DNA of 29,193 nt from a virus: IMG/VR virus record IMGVR_UViG_3300044608_000548, positions 1 to 29,193 of that record. One strand, written 5' to 3'. The notes beneath the pieces are model-generated. The model ran no database searches. It saw only the letters and a list, made by a program, of their open reading frames with translations, and was not told where the DNA came from. The position numbers were made by a program, and so were the translations under genes. Shown here piece after piece: positions 22,386 to 29,193 of this stretch (its first letter is position 1; each line of letters opens with the position of its first letter).

Positions 22386-22766
22386 TTATCGGGTTCCACC
22401 TTTGTCAAGGAACTTTTTTATTTCTTCCAAGTCCTTGTGACCCAATATATTTAGTACTTCTCTAGACTTCTGTTCTGAGTATCCAAAAGCAGCCTCAATT
22501 AATTCGATATTTTCCTCGGTTTCTTTACGCAGCCAAGGTGAATATCTCTTCTTTTTACGCACGCCAATGCGATAAAAATCAAACTGACTCTTTCGGTCCA
22601 ACCAAGGAGCGCAGTTCATTTCATTTGCATAAAAAATAGTATCCGCAAAATAAGATAAACATCTATTGACAACAAACGCTGGATACAACTTTACAGCATC
22701 CTCATCCTTATCTAATAATGGAGTTTTATCGTGATTAATGCTGGAAAGAAAGTCTTTTAGTTTCAT
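22386..22766 (-). CDS. 62: Clamp loader small subunit gp62 (126 aa)
   Basis: Starts MKLKDFLSSINHDKTPLLDK, with YPAFVVNRCLSYFADTIFYA and a basic segment RIGVRKKKRYSPWLRKETEE, and a helical end (DLEEIKKFLDKGG). These fit the short gp62 version of marine T4-like phages; T4 gp62 is longer (187 residues). gp62 joins four gp44 subunits to load the gp45 clamp on DNA. The start overlaps the gp44 stop by one base (TGATG at 22764-22768), which should couple the synthesis of the two subunits. Confidence 0.9.
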   Translation of the reverse strand: MKLKDFLSSINHDKTPLLDKDEDAVKLYPAFVVNRCLSYFADTIFYANEMNCAPWLDRKSQFDFYRIGVRKKKRYSPWLRKETEENIELIEAAFGYSEQKSREVLNILGHKDLEEIKKFLDKGGTR

Positions 22767-23710
22767 CAGTTAAACTCACATTCCATCATGATTTCTACAA
22801 TCAATGCCATCGTATTGATTTCTTGGTCTGCTGCAAAAGCAGACTTGTATTGGTAGTTTGCAATTATTAAAATTGCCTGTGGAATAGAACTGTTCTTTAG
22901 GGCCGTATAAAGTTCAGTATAAAGCTTTTTAAAGAAATCCGCTGTATTGAGATCCAAGTTTTGGACTACCCACTTACGACAAGATGCAAAATCCTTTTGC
23001 TTCATAAAGGATAAAAGTTCTTTGTAAGACTCTGCACTGCCTTGTGCTAGAATACCTACATCAATCTTTCCAGAAGAAGAATAACGTTGGAGTTCGTTGA
23101 TGATTCTACGAATATCTGGAAAATGCTTTTTAATAAGATTTACCAATACACTCTTCTCGTATGGAACATTTTCAGCTGTAAGAATATCCTCAATTCGTTT
23201 GAGAATATTAGCAGCAACCTGTGCCTTTTCTGAATTTGGCACAGTAAAATCAAGGCCAGTACATCTAGAATGCAAAGGATCAATGATTCTATCCTTGTAA
23301 TTGCAAGTCATAATAAACCTGCAATTTTTGGCAAATTCTTCTATGGCTCCACGAAGGGCAGGCTGAATAGATTGCGCATTTGCATAATCAAACTCATCAA
23401 GAATAACTACTTTGAGATTATTGTTCAGAGATATGGTAGAGCAGTAACTGCGAATTTTAGTTCGCAGTGTATCAATACCATTCTCTTCCGAACAGTTGAT
23501 GAGCATACAATCTGCTCCGATGTCGTTGGCGATTGCTCTAGCGACAGTTGTCTTTCCTGTGCCAGCCTTCCCATAAAACATCATGTTGGGAATACTCCCA
23601 TCCTTGGCCATTCCATTTAGGACATTTCCAAGATCAACAGGAAGAATGCAATTTGATAGCGTCTTTGGGCGGTACTTTTCCACCCAAAGTAGATTTGATA
23701 GGTTGGACAC
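22766..23710 (-). CDS. 44: Clamp loader ATPase gp44 (314 aa, GTG start)
   Basis: AAA+ ATPase of the clamp loader. Numbered from the GTG start, the conserved LLWVEKYRPKTL lies at 7-18, Walker A GKAGTGKT at 47-54, Walker B VVILDEFD at 101-108, and the SRC arginine-finger motif at 148-150. Then comes a helical collar domain (FPDIRRIINELQRYSSSGKI) matching T4 gp44. It loads the sliding clamp gp45 with gp62. No ATG is available near the N-terminus; an upstream TTG at 23749 would overlap gp45, whereas the GTG at 23708-23710 has GAGG five bases upstream, formed by the last gp45 codons, and lies one base after the gp45 stop. Confidence 0.95.
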   Translation of the reverse strand: MSNLSNLLWVEKYRPKTLSNCILPVDLGNVLNGMAKDGSIPNMMFYGKAGTGKTTVARAIANDIGADCMLINCSEENGIDTLRTKIRSYCSTISLNNNLKVVILDEFDYANAQSIQPALRGAIEEFAKNCRFIMTCNYKDRIIDPLHSRCTGLDFTVPNSEKAQVAANILKRIEDILTAENVPYEKSVLVNLIKKHFPDIRRIINELQRYSSSGKIDVGILAQGSAESYKELLSFMKQKDFASCRKWVVQNLDLNTADFFKKLYTELYTALKNSSIPQAILIIANYQYKSAFAADQEINTMALIVEIMMECEFN

Positions 23711-23711
23711 T

Positions 23712-24383
23712 TTATCCTCGCTTGATTGCGATGTAGTACGAAAGATCAAAAGACTTGTGTGTAAACTTTGAAATGATTGAGTCCGTAAGTTCTACACCAT
23801 AAGAACCGGGAATAAATTTGATTTCTGAGACATTAATTGTCCCGTCAAAATCCTTACCGCTATAATTGTCGTCAACAACAATTTCAAAGTTGTCACTTGA
23901 AGGCTTGCTAGCATCGTCAACCATAATCTTTAGAATTCCATCTTTACCAATGATACGAAGATCAGAAACCTGAAGAATACTTGATGCCTTAAGAATTTCG
24001 GCAAGATCCTGTTCTTCAAGATCAAAGGAAACAGAGATCTTTGGAATCTTTACATCCTTTGTCGGTACAGTCAATAGTGATGGTTCGGCATAGTAATAAG
24101 TTACGCTAGAACGACCGTTGGAGATAACAACGTGAGTGTCGTTAAACTCTAGGTCTGGGTTGGTAAACATGCTTACAATTCCAAGAAATCTATTAAGATC
24201 CCAAATTGGAACTTCTACATCAAATGTTTCTTCTACCTTTGCTTCTGCGTAGATGTTTCTACCAACAGACATCGTTTTCAACGTATTACCCGGATGGATA
24301 AGAATGTTAGAATTGATGGCAGCGAAGTTTTTTAGAATGTTATAGGTTTCTTTAGATAAACGCATTTTGGTCACAGTTGTCAT
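23712..24383 (-). CDS. 45: Sliding clamp gp45 (223 aa)
   Basis: Starts MTTVTKMRLSKETYNILKNF, followed by AAINSNILIHPGNTLKTMSV, PIWDLNRFLGIVSMF and ends SKFTHKSFDLSYYIAIKRG, all in register with T4 gp45 (228 residues). It forms the trimeric ring that tethers the phage polymerase and, in T4, activates late transcription through gp55 and gp33. The ATG has AAGGA five bases upstream. Genes for its loader follow directly, and a small basic ORF precedes it. No missing or disrupted segment is seen. Confidence 0.95.
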   Translation of the reverse strand: MTTVTKMRLSKETYNILKNFAAINSNILIHPGNTLKTMSVGRNIYAEAKVEETFDVEVPIWDLNRFLGIVSMFTNPDLEFNDTHVVISNGRSSVTYYYAEPSLLTVPTKDVKIPKISVSFDLEEQDLAEILKASSILQVSDLRIIGKDGILKIMVDDASKPSSDNFEIVVDDNYSGKDFDGTINVSEIKFIPGSYGVELTDSIISKFTHKSFDLSYYIAIKRG

Positions 24384-24400
24384 ATAAATCCTTATGTAAA

Positions 24401-24553
24401 TTAATCAAAATCTTTGCGATATATAGAGTCATTCAATTGCTGTTTCTGAGCGTGGCGATTTCCACGCTTGTTTCTGTTCTGTTGCTTTTTTCCAAACTTA
24501 GATGGCTTGTTCTTACCACGATTAGTAAACTTCTCAAAACTGTCGTTATTCAT
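24401..24553 (-). CDS. Small basic protein between gp46 and gp45 (50 aa)
   Basis: The 50-residue product MNNDSFEKFTNRGKNKPSKF continues with a GKKQQNRNKRGNRHAQKQQ run, giving a strongly basic, low-complexity, probably disordered protein. In T4 this interval holds rpbA (an RNA polymerase-binding protein) and 45.2, but I see no similarity to either. The ATG at 24551-24553 is chosen; a TTG at 24655 in the same frame would run back through the end of gp46. GGAG lies 13 bases upstream, a loose spacing. An exact TATAAATA is 37 bases upstream. It may bind RNA or DNA because of its charge; that is inference. Confidence 0.55.
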   Translation of the reverse strand: MNNDSFEKFTNRGKNKPSKFGKKQQNRNKRGNRHAQKQQLNDSIYRKDFD

Positions 24554-24590
24554 ATTCTTATTATATCTCCAAAAAACTACTTGTCCAATA

Positions 24591-24598
24591 TATTTATA
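24591..24598 (-). promoter_or_regulatory. TATAAATA motif upstream of the small basic ORF
   Basis: Exact late-type -10 element on the minus strand; its internal TAA is the gp46 stop codon. It lies 37 bases before the ATG at 24553 and could drive the small ORF and gp45 at late times. In T4 the clamp genes are transcribed from earlier promoters, so this site may also be a chance match in AT-rich DNA. Confidence 0.35.
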
Positions 24599-26315
24599 TT
24601 TGTGTTTTGATCTTTGAAAAATTATTTTTCTTTTCAAATTGTAAAGATTGGTCAAACTTATCTACTAATTGATCTGCCTTGTGGCTGATAATAAATATGG
24701 AACATTTATTCTTCATTTTATTCAAAATCTTCAAAAAAGATTCTGTTCCTGCTGCATCAAGTGAAGAGTCAAGAATCTCATCAAAGATGAGAAGATTACA
24801 ATTCAAACTATTCTTCATCTTTGCGATTTCACGCCATGTCAGCAATATGGCAAGGTCGATGCGTTGTTTCTCTCCCTCAGAGAAAGAGGAATATGAGAAT
24901 GCATCTCTGTATCGTGACTTGATTGTTTCTTTAAATTCTTCATCGATTGTGAAGTCAACATAGAGATTAAGTTTTCCAAGGAACTTGTTGACGAGTCCAT
25001 TGATGATGGGAACATAATGTTTGATAATCCGACTTTTGAGACCGCTATCTTTGAGAATATCGTAAACCACATCGTGGTGAATTTGGTCTGAAATGTAACT
25101 TTCAAGTTTCTTTGAAATTTCATCTTTTTTATCTTCCGATTCTTTCAGGCTTGCTATCAAACTTGTTAAATTGTTAGAAGCTTCCTTTTCTTTCTTATCT
25201 TTCTCCAAAATTTTGTTATTGGATTCAAAATAACCAATTTTATAACTGAGGGCATTTATATCGTTGGCTAGAACCTGAAGCTCTTCATTTAAAGCCTCAT
25301 AATCGTGTTTAAATGCCTCCAGTTGCGTTTGTTTTGTCTGGGCGACTCTGAGGGCGTTTTCGCACTCCTCGGCCTTAGAATGCTTCTCTTTTTTATGTTT
25401 GTTTCTTTGCTCTTCGGGTAAATTTTGACCACAGCACTTACATACTGCATTATCTTCCAGAGACTTAAGTTCTTCTAAAATAGTCTGTTTGACGGTCTCT
25501 AATTTTACAAGCATTGCGGGAACATCTTTTAGCCCATCAATTTTTTTCTTCAAAGAAGCCAAATCTTTTGACTTTTTGGTATGTAAGTTTACATCATTGT
25601 CTTTTTGGGCAATAAGTTTTACAATTTCTTCTTTATTAAAGACAATTTTATCTTCAATATTTTTGATATCATCTGCGTTATGAGTTTTTACTTGCTGAAT
25701 AAATTCTTTATGCGATTTGATTTTTTCATGTGCTATTCCAAGCAAACTTTGTTGTTCTGCAATAGAAACTTTAAGAGAACCAAGTTGGCCCTTAACATAA
25801 AGATTCATGTCGGCCAAAATATCAAGTTCAAGCAATCCTTCAATAATCTTTCTCCGTTCAGCTGGAGTAAGTTGCATGAAAGGAATAAAGTTTGATTTAC
25901 CAAGAATTACTACCTGTTTAAACGCGGAGTAATCAAACCCCAAGATTTGTTCTTCAAACATCTCTTGGTAATCTTTTGATTTTGCATTTTGATCTATAAG
26001 TTTATCGTCTTTATAAATCTCAAAAATCTTTGGTGATAGTCCACGCCGTACTAGATAGTGGCTGTTTGATTTATTAAACTCTATCTCAACAATACAATTT
26101 TTTCCATTTACCGTATTTACGAGTTGAGGAATATTAATGGGCCTGAATGGTTTTCCAAACAATCCAAAGCACAGCGAATCAAGCAATGCAAATGATTTGC
26201 CGTGACCATTGGTTCCAGTGACCAATGTGGTTTTTCTTGTGTTTAGATTGATTTCTGAAAAATTAGTTCCAAAAGAACCAAAGTTTTTAAATCGAACAGA
26301 TAAAAATTCTATCAC
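24594..26315 (-). CDS. 46: Recombination nuclease ATPase subunit gp46 (573 aa, GTG start)
   Basis: SMC/Rad50-type ATPase. Walker A GTNGHGKS is at residues 34-41, followed by the T4-like LFGKPFRP. Long coiled coils flank a zinc-hook CxxC (C292-K-C-C295). The ABC signature SSFSEGEKQRIDLAI is near 471-486, and Walker B NLLIFDEILDSSLD near 504-517. With gp47 it processes DNA ends for recombination-dependent replication and degrades host DNA. Length matches T4 gp46 (560). The GTG start overlaps the gp47 stop as GTGA (26312-26315) and has AAGGA six bases upstream; no ATG fits better. Its stop codon is embedded in a TATAAATA motif. Confidence 0.95.
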   Translation of the reverse strand: MIEFLSVRFKNFGSFGTNFSEINLNTRKTTLVTGTNGHGKSFALLDSLCFGLFGKPFRPINIPQLVNTVNGKNCIVEIEFNKSNSHYLVRRGLSPKIFEIYKDDKLIDQNAKSKDYQEMFEEQILGFDYSAFKQVVILGKSNFIPFMQLTPAERRKIIEGLLELDILADMNLYVKGQLGSLKVSIAEQQSLLGIAHEKIKSHKEFIQQVKTHNADDIKNIEDKIVFNKEEIVKLIAQKDNDVNLHTKKSKDLASLKKKIDGLKDVPAMLVKLETVKQTILEELKSLEDNAVCKCCGQNLPEEQRNKHKKEKHSKAEECENALRVAQTKQTQLEAFKHDYEALNEELQVLANDINALSYKIGYFESNNKILEKDKKEKEASNNLTSLIASLKESEDKKDEISKKLESYISDQIHHDVVYDILKDSGLKSRIIKHYVPIINGLVNKFLGKLNLYVDFTIDEEFKETIKSRYRDAFSYSSFSEGEKQRIDLAILLTWREIAKMKNSLNCNLLIFDEILDSSLDAAGTESFLKILNKMKNKCSIFIISHKADQLVDKFDQSLQFEKKNNFSKIKTQI

Positions 26316-27358
26316 TCTTCGTCCTTTGACAGCGCAGTATTATATGCCTCGTCCACGATCTTTGCAAGTTTATTCTTATCGATTGTCTTATCGTTGATTG
26401 TTCCCAACTCTTCGTGCAACAATTGCAGCGTATCTTTATGAACATCTACTGCTACAAGTTCGGGGTTCGTTGAAACTTCTTCTGTTACTGCCAATTCTGC
26501 CACGCCCGCTTCATAGAATTTGTCAAGGTATTTTTCAAAAGCAGGAGCCTTAGTGCGCTTCTTGACAAAAATCTTGACATAACAATCTTTAAATAACGAA
26601 TGGTCCACGGTTTCGGTGGAGTCTTCATTATAATCAAGCGTGTAGAATAACTTTTTTGTATTTTTAACAAATGATAATGTACGATTGCTGAAGTCAAAGA
26701 CATGGAAGCCCTTCTCTTCCCAAACGTCCGAGAAAGCCATCTGATACTGTGTACCCAAGTAATGTATGTTATCACGACTAGACTTGATGTGATAATGCCC
26801 AGTAAGAACATACTCAAATTTATCAAAGTGTTTGGGTTCATATCCTTGCTCCACAAATACGCCACGGATACTTTGAAAACCATAAAGTTCTAGATGGCCA
26901 AGCAACAAAGAACATGTAGTCTCTGATATAAATTGTGCTGCGTATTCCTCGTTTTCTGGATTTATCCATGGAACTAAAGCCACACAACAATCACTTAATT
27001 TTATTTCTGTTGGTTCTGAATAAATTTCCCAATTTGGATATTGGGATACAAGTTCATCTAAAGAATTTACTTTATTGTTATTACGGTAATAGGTATCGTG
27101 GTTCCCGCAGATTGCAATACACTTTATACCCATATCACGAAGAGGCTCAAAAAATCTTTGACGAACCTGGTTTAGTGTCTTAAAGTTTACATACTTTCTA
27201 CGATCAAATACATCTCCCAAATGAAAGATGGTCTTTATATTGTTTTCTTTGAGATATGGAAACAACTGCTCCTCAAAGAAGGAAAGAAAGTATTCAAGAA
27301 CGATTGGAGAATCGGCTTTATACCCGAAGTGGGTATCGTTAAGTATTACTGCTTTCAT
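26312..27358 (-). CDS. 47: Recombination nuclease subunit gp47 (348 aa)
   Basis: Mre11/SbcD-type metallophosphoesterase. Metal ligands are visible in order: D8-T-H10 (NDTHFG), D49 (LGDVFDRRK), N86-H87-D88 (GNHD), H155 (GHLELYGF) and H188-Y-H190 (TGHYH). The N-terminal 200 residues are the catalytic domain and the rest the gp46-binding and capping region. T4 gp47 is 339 residues, so the gene is full length. It pairs with the overlapping downstream gp46 to form the end-resection complex. The ATG overlaps the gp55 stop as ATGA (27355-27358), giving a tightly coupled 55-47-46 unit. Confidence 0.95.
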   Translation of the reverse strand: MKAVILNDTHFGYKADSPIVLEYFLSFFEEQLFPYLKENNIKTIFHLGDVFDRRKYVNFKTLNQVRQRFFEPLRDMGIKCIAICGNHDTYYRNNNKVNSLDELVSQYPNWEIYSEPTEIKLSDCCVALVPWINPENEEYAAQFISETTCSLLLGHLELYGFQSIRGVFVEQGYEPKHFDKFEYVLTGHYHIKSSRDNIHYLGTQYQMAFSDVWEEKGFHVFDFSNRTLSFVKNTKKLFYTLDYNEDSTETVDHSLFKDCYVKIFVKKRTKAPAFEKYLDKFYEAGVAELAVTEEVSTNPELVAVDVHKDTLQLLHEELGTINDKTIDKNKLAKIVDEAYNTALSKDEE

Positions 27359-27927
27359 ATATCAAGCGTATCTTTTTTTGATTTTCTTTTCTTCTTCGTT
27401 TTTATCTTTTGTTTAGGGCTAAACAATGTGTCGAAGCGTTCCATATCGGAATCTGTCAGACCAAAAAAATCTCTTCTTCCTATATCAATGCCAGCAAATT
27501 TTTCATTGAACCAATTATGAAAATCTTTATCGTTTTGTTGTTCTGCAAATTTATATTGTGTATATTTTTCTTTCTTTTCTCGGTTTATAATACGAACAAA
27601 AGAAAACCAGCAAATCTGAGTCAAGTATCCGAATGGACTTGTAGATTTGTTGGGATCAAAATTATCAATGTAAGTTATGCAGTTTAATACTGCATCTGAC
27701 ACCATCTCTTCGCGATATGGATAATTTGCAAAGTTTGGTCTATACGATAATCTTGAGGCTATCTTTAATATACATTCACCAATGAAATCAGGTAACTTCG
27801 GTTGTTTTCTTCCTGCATTCTCTGCTTCATCACACTTTTTACGATATTCTACTAAAGCATCATATAGTGCTTGATTACTTACGTAATCATCATCAGATGC
27901 TTTCTTTTTCTTTTTTGGCTTTTTCAC
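27355..27927 (-). CDS. 55: Late transcription sigma factor gp55 (190 aa, GTG start)
   Basis: Similar to T4 gp55 over its central part: FIGECILKIASRLSYRPNFA (49-68), YREEMVSDAVLNCITYIDNF (71-90), and PFGYLTQICWFSFVRIINRE (98-117), the sigma region 2-like core that recognises TATAAATA. The N-terminus has a Lys run (KKPKKKKKAS), and the C-terminus a second basic stretch (KTKKKRKSKKDTLDI). T4 gp55 ends in an acidic-hydrophobic clamp-binding motif (SLDFLYE); here the closest matches are MERFDTLF (162-169) and the terminal DTLDI. The GTG at 27925-27927 is the only sensible start; its Shine-Dalgarno is weak. Late promoter motifs occur in the fibre array of this window. Confidence 0.92.
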   Translation of the reverse strand: MKKPKKKKKASDDDYVSNQALYDALVEYRKKCDEAENAGRKQPKLPDFIGECILKIASRLSYRPNFANYPYREEMVSDAVLNCITYIDNFDPNKSTSPFGYLTQICWFSFVRIINREKKEKYTQYKFAEQQNDKDFHNWFNEKFAGIDIGRRDFFGLTDSDMERFDTLFSPKQKIKTKKKRKSKKDTLDI

Positions 27928-27941
27928 AGACTTATATTAAC

Positions 27942-28946
27942 TCACAAAACCAATAAATCAAGTTTTTTATTAGTTAATTTATCCAACCAATAATCTACCA
28001 TTTCATGCATCATGTCTTCGAATTGAATTTTGGGTTCCCAGTTTAATTCATTTCTAGCTTTACTGGAATCGCCACAAAGATAATGAAGTTCTTCTGGACG
28101 GCAATATTTTTTATCAGTTTTTAAATATTCATCAACATTTAATTCAAGATAGTCAAAAACACAATCAACCATTTCTTTTACTGAACGGGTTTTTCCAGTA
28201 GCAACAACATAACTTTCTGGTTTTTCTTTTTGAAGCATTAACCACATAGCTTCAACATAGTCTTTAGCGTGCCCCCAATCTCTTTTAGCTTCAAGATTTC
28301 CCAGCACCAAGGAATTTGCTAACCCCAATTTTATTTTTGCTGCTTGTAGAGCAACCTTATTTGTTACAAAATTTATTCCTCTTCGCGGGGATTCGTGATT
28401 AAATAAAATTCCAGAGCAAGCAAAAATGCCATATGCTTGACTATAATTTCTACACAGTGTGTGTGCATACAACTTAGCACACCCATATGGGCTTACTGGA
28501 ATCATTGGAGTTGTTTCACGCTGATAACCGTCTGAATCCTTTGAGTTGCCAAACATTTCAGAAGTTGCGGCATGATATACCTTTGAATGTGGTGAAAATC
28601 TTCTCACAGCTTCTAATACTGCTAAAGTTCCACCACCGTTTACATCCAAAGTATACTGTGGTAGATCAAATGAAATTTGAACATGTGACTGTGCTGCAAG
28701 ATGATAAACTTCATCTGGTTGAAGTTTTTGAATAGTGCTTTCTATGCTTAGAGCATCTGTTAAATCAGCATAGTGTAAGGTAATTAAATTTTTATCATGT
28801 AAATGTTGAATTCTAGTTGTTTGAGATTCTGGTACAGAATTTCTTCTTATAGTTCCATGAACTTCATAATTTTTAGTAATCAAAAGTTCTGCAAGGTAAG
28901 AAGCATCTTGACCATTTGCACCAATTATTAATGCTTTCTTTTTCAT
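27942..28946 (-). CDS. gmd: GDP-mannose 4,6-dehydratase (334 aa)
   Basis: Extended short-chain dehydrogenase that converts GDP-mannose to GDP-4-keto-6-deoxymannose, the precursor of GDP-fucose, GDP-rhamnose and related sugars. Visible are the NAD(P)-binding IIGANGQDASYLAE (7-20, with Ala for the usual third Gly), GMD-specific GTIRRNS (31-37), HLAAQSHV (82-89), TSEMFG with T128 and E130, the catalytic Y154-x3-K158 (PYGCAKLY), FNHESPRRG and RDWGHAKDYVEAMW. Length is somewhat below the bacterial enzyme (about 370). All catalytic residues are present. Its start overlaps the preceding epimerase-like gene (ATGA), so the two probably act in one sugar pathway. gmd genes are known in some marine T4-like phages. 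Confidence 0.95.
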   Translation of the reverse strand: MKKKALIIGANGQDASYLAELLITKNYEVHGTIRRNSVPESQTTRIQHLHDKNLITLHYADLTDALSIESTIQKLQPDEVYHLAAQSHVQISFDLPQYTLDVNGGGTLAVLEAVRRFSPHSKVYHAATSEMFGNSKDSDGYQRETTPMIPVSPYGCAKLYAHTLCRNYSQAYGIFACSGILFNHESPRRGINFVTNKVALQAAKIKLGLANSLVLGNLEAKRDWGHAKDYVEAMWLMLQKEKPESYVVATGKTRSVKEMVDCVFDYLELNVDEYLKTDKKYCRPEELHYLCGDSSKARNELNWEPKIQFEDMMHEMVDYWLDKLTNKKLDLLVL

Positions 28947-29193
28947 ATTAATTTTTTTGCTGTTTGATTTATACCTTCAAAAAGTCCTATTTCATTTATT
29001 GACAATCCATGGTGTGTACCACAATAATATTCAAATTTGTTTGAATCTTCCACTATTATTGGAACTTTGTAATCAGATAATGTATTAATGTAGTTTGCTA
29101 TATCCATCAAAGTATGTTTTTCTTTATATGAACAATCTACCGTTTTTGGTAAATTACTATTTTGAATATAATATTCAACTAATGAAATTAGAT
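28943..29193 (-). CDS. C-terminal part of an NAD-dependent epimerase/GDP-fucose synthase-like protein (partial)
   Basis: An open frame enters from the window edge and runs 82 codons to TGA at 28943-28945, overlapping the gmd start as ATGA. Readable segments are EYYIQNSNLPKTVDCSYKEK, TLMDIANYINTLSDYKVPII and SINEIGLFEGINQTAKKLI. The order 'VDCSYKEKHTL.DIA..I' then 'G....GL..GI..T' resembles the substrate-binding C-terminus of extended SDR epimerases, as in GDP-fucose synthase-like enzymes. Position directly before gmd supports a sugar-nucleotide enzyme. The Rossmann half, which would decide the class, lies outside the window. A nucleotide-sugar enzyme of another class remains possible. Confidence 0.55.
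   Translation of the reverse strand, partial: LISLVEYYIQNSNLPKTVDCSYKEKHTLMDIANYINTLSDYKVPIIVEDSNKFEYYCGTHHGLSINEIGLFEGINQTAKKLI

Noticed and set aside
23711-23749. TTG start extending gp44 into gp45
   Set aside because: A GTG at 23710 with a well-placed GAGG yields the expected gp44 N-terminus.
24554-24655. TTG start extending the small basic ORF to 84 residues
   Set aside because: It would overlap the end of gp46 in another frame; the ATG at 24553 is outside gp46 and gives a compositionally uniform protein.

Overview
This window looks like part of the genome of a T4-like myovirus (tailed phage), probably aquatic or marine. No host can be named from the sequence. Every supported gene lies on the minus strand, so the biological order runs from high to low coordinates. 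Coding is almost gapless: most junctions overlap by 1-4 bases (ATGA, GTGA, TGATG, TAATG) or are a few bases apart. The longest stretch without a gene is about 74 bases (20645-20718). I see no tRNA, rRNA, CRISPR array, integrase or insertion sequence.

Region 1 (29193 down to about 20719) is the T4-like core plus sugar genes. A 5'-truncated NAD-dependent epimerase-like gene is followed by GDP-mannose 4,6-dehydratase (gmd), late sigma factor gp55, the recombination nuclease pair gp47/gp46, a 50-residue basic protein, sliding clamp gp45, clamp loader gp44/gp62, and translational repressor RegA. The order gp47-46-45-44-62-regA is the T4 order. Instead of the polymerase gene that follows regA in T4, a family-2 glycosyltransferase comes next.

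Region 2 (20644 down to 37) is a fibre and virion-surface array of about 20 kb. It contains six proteins with collagen-like or Gly-X-Y stretches or their N-terminal module, including a 1,594-residue protein with four long or short Gly-Pro-Thr/Gly-Ala-Thr tracts separated by globular modules and a YadA-head-like section. It also holds a 967-residue Kelch-like/repeat protein, a LamG-like (concanavalin-fold) protein, a 411-residue virion-protein family member, several small unknown proteins, and three tandem glycine-rich paralogs that resemble phage adhesin tips. The same short modules recur in many of these genes, as if the array grew by duplication and domain shuffling.

The regions may be linked in two ways. 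First, gp55 with gp45 drives late transcription in T4, and exact or one-off copies of the T4 late promoter TATAAATA sit in several of the tiny spacers of the fibre array, usually fused to a stop codon. Second, gmd, an epimerase-like gene and a GT2 glycosyltransferase flank an array of Thr-rich collagen-like proteins. This raises the testable idea that the phage glycosylates its own fibres. Modification of the host surface is the main alternative.

Start codons were re-chosen where a Shine-Dalgarno sequence or stop/start overlap gave a better choice: 3862-5097, 6448-7335, 20249-20644, 20719-21936, 21945-22370, 22766-23710 and 24401-24553.
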